From contig JANWJY010000102.1 in the NCBI GenBank assembly GCA_025451715.1, positions 1 through 7,483 of the forward strand: a stretch of DNA of 7,483 nucleotides, written 5' to 3'. The translations under genes were made by a program, and so were the position numbers. A model generated the notes under the pieces. It had not been told where the DNA came from, searched no databases, and saw only the letters and a program-made list of their open reading frames with translations. Positions 6,738-7,483 of the stretch are shown piece by piece (positions within the stretch are counted from its first letter, which is position 1; each line of letters begins with the position of its first letter). The stretch comes from Fimbriimonadaceae bacterium (GTDB lineage Bacteria; Armatimonadota; Fimbriimonadia; Fimbriimonadales; Fimbriimonadaceae).

Positions 6738-7483
6738 CGCGTTTCACCCTCCTCATTGGAGGTGGTCAAGTCGTCGGTGCCGAGCGCCCTCTGGAGCGCG
6801 GCGATCGCCGAAAGATACTGGTATCGGGCCGTCACGACCGCACCCTGCGCGCGCGTGAGCTCGGCCTGTGCGGTGGTGACGTCGAGCAGGATGCCTGCGC
6901 CCTCGTCGTAACGGAGCTGTGCGAGGCGCAGGGACTCGCGCGCGAACACCTGGCCGCTCTGTGCGACCTCGAGGGCCTTCTTGGTCGTTTGAAGCCGGGT
7001 CATGGCGTTTTGGACGTCGAGAGCAACGGCGAGCTTCGTCTGTTCCAGCCTGATCTCGGCCTGCTCTTCGAACTCCCTCGCGGCTTTGGTCCTTGCGCGC
7101 GTGATGCCGGAGTCGAACACTGGAAAGTTGATCGACAGGATTCCGAAGAGGCTTTGTACTGCCTGGCTCGGGGCGGGATCGATCACGCGAGAGTACTGTG
7201 CGCTGAAGCTCATGGACGGTTTAAGTCCGCCTGCCTCGACGCCGACAAGGCTCCCTGCTGCGCGCACGAGGTAGTCCCCCGACTTGACCTCGGGCCGGTT
7301 CTCCTGGGCGAGCGCGACCGCCGCATCGGTGTCGACGTCGACGTCGCGCAGAGTCGTCACGTCCTGTGGCTCGAAGCCTGTGTCGATCGAGCGACCGAGA
7401 AGGCTGTTCAGAGACTGCTTTGAGAGGAAGTAGTTGCCCTGCGCGTCGACGACGGCTTGCTCGCTGCGCTTAGCGTCCGTTTC
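6734..7483 (-). CDS. TolC-family outer-membrane efflux protein, N-terminus cut by window edge
   Basis: The last 249 codons of an outer-membrane factor; the frame is open to the right edge, so the start lies outside. The family forms trimeric beta-barrel/alpha-barrel ducts that carry substrates from RND or ABC pumps across the outer membrane. The visible part corresponds to the second OEP repeat. It begins with a helix end ('QGNYFLSKQSLNSLLG', 15-30), then the 'RPEV' turn at 63-66 followed by a long helix. Strand segments follow ('SFSAQYSRV', 92-100; 'SINFPVFDSG', 117-126). Then come two long coiled helices (about 127-180 and 182-230), including 'LRYDEGAGILLDVTTAQAEL', the conserved equatorial-turn region. 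The C-terminus is a short acidic tail. A GTG at 7360 is in frame but internal, because homologous-looking sequence continues upstream of it. The stop overlaps the adaptor start (ATGA), making this the first visible gene of the operon. The promoter is outside the window. Confidence 0.93.
   Translation of the reverse strand, partial: ETDAKRSEQAVVDAQGNYFLSKQSLNSLLGRSIDTGFEPQDVTTLRDVDVDTDAAVALAQENRPEVKSGDYLVRAAGSLVGVEAGGLKPSMSFSAQYSRVIDPAPSQAVQSLFGILSINFPVFDSGITRARTKAAREFEEQAEIRLEQTKLAVALDVQNAMTRLQTTKKALEVAQSGQVFARESLRLAQLRYDEGAGILLDVTTAQAELTRAQGAVVTARYQYLSAIAALQRALGTDDLTTSNEEGETR
6747..6752 (-). promoter_or_regulatory. Ribosome binding site of the adaptor gene
   Basis: GGAGGG on the minus strand lies 9 nt before the ATG at 6737, within the 3' end of the TolC-family gene. 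It supports this start and the ATGA-overlap coupling. Confidence 0.75.

Noticed and set aside
6734..7360. GTG at 7360 as the true start of the TolC-family gene
   Set aside because: In-frame sequence upstream, to the window edge, continues a TolC-like helix, so the gene is truncated by the window rather than starting there.

Overview
The window holds four protein-coding genes, all read from the minus strand, and nothing convincing on the plus strand. It is GC-rich (about 60-65% in most places I sampled), with codons ending mainly in G or C. The tripartite efflux pump with a TolC-family exit duct implies a cell with an outer membrane. The proteins do not look like the close enterobacterial or pseudomonad versions. 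A less-studied diderm phylum, for example something like Armatimonadota, is a guess that the sequence does not prove.

Reading right to left (the direction of transcription), 7483-1641 is one tight operon. It contains the C-terminal half of a TolC-family outer-membrane protein (7483-6734, running off the right edge), a lipoprotein periplasmic adaptor (6737-5295) and an inner-membrane RND transporter of the HAE1 drug/hydrophobe type (5291-1641). The first two genes overlap by 4 nt (ATGA), the next two are 3 nt apart, and both downstream starts have good Shine-Dalgarno sequences. Together they encode a complete RND pump: inner-membrane proton antiporter, periplasmic adaptor and outer-membrane channel. 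Two parts are non-standard. The RND protein is 1216 residues long and carries an insert of about 130 residues at TM7 with about four extra predicted membrane helices. The adaptor has an exceptionally long helical hairpin built from repeated AKSA-containing segments.

1640-1424 is a 217-nt gene-free spacer with a lot of structure: a canonical G-quadruplex motif on the plus strand, a long imperfect hairpin, and a second G-rich tract whose GTTCG half-sites (one inverted) sit just upstream of the next gene. I could not assign it to a known RNA family.

1423-1 is the first 474 codons of a P1B-type metal-transporting P-type ATPase that runs off the left edge. It has the SPC signature in the transport helix (as in the Co/Zn/Fe-type P1B-4 group), no N-terminal metal-binding domain, and an unusual cysteine-containing insertion just after the DKTGT phosphorylation site. 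It shares orientation with the pump operon, but the structured spacer suggests it is a separate unit. The RND pump has HAE1 rather than heavy-metal (HME) signatures, so a common metal-export role should not be assumed.
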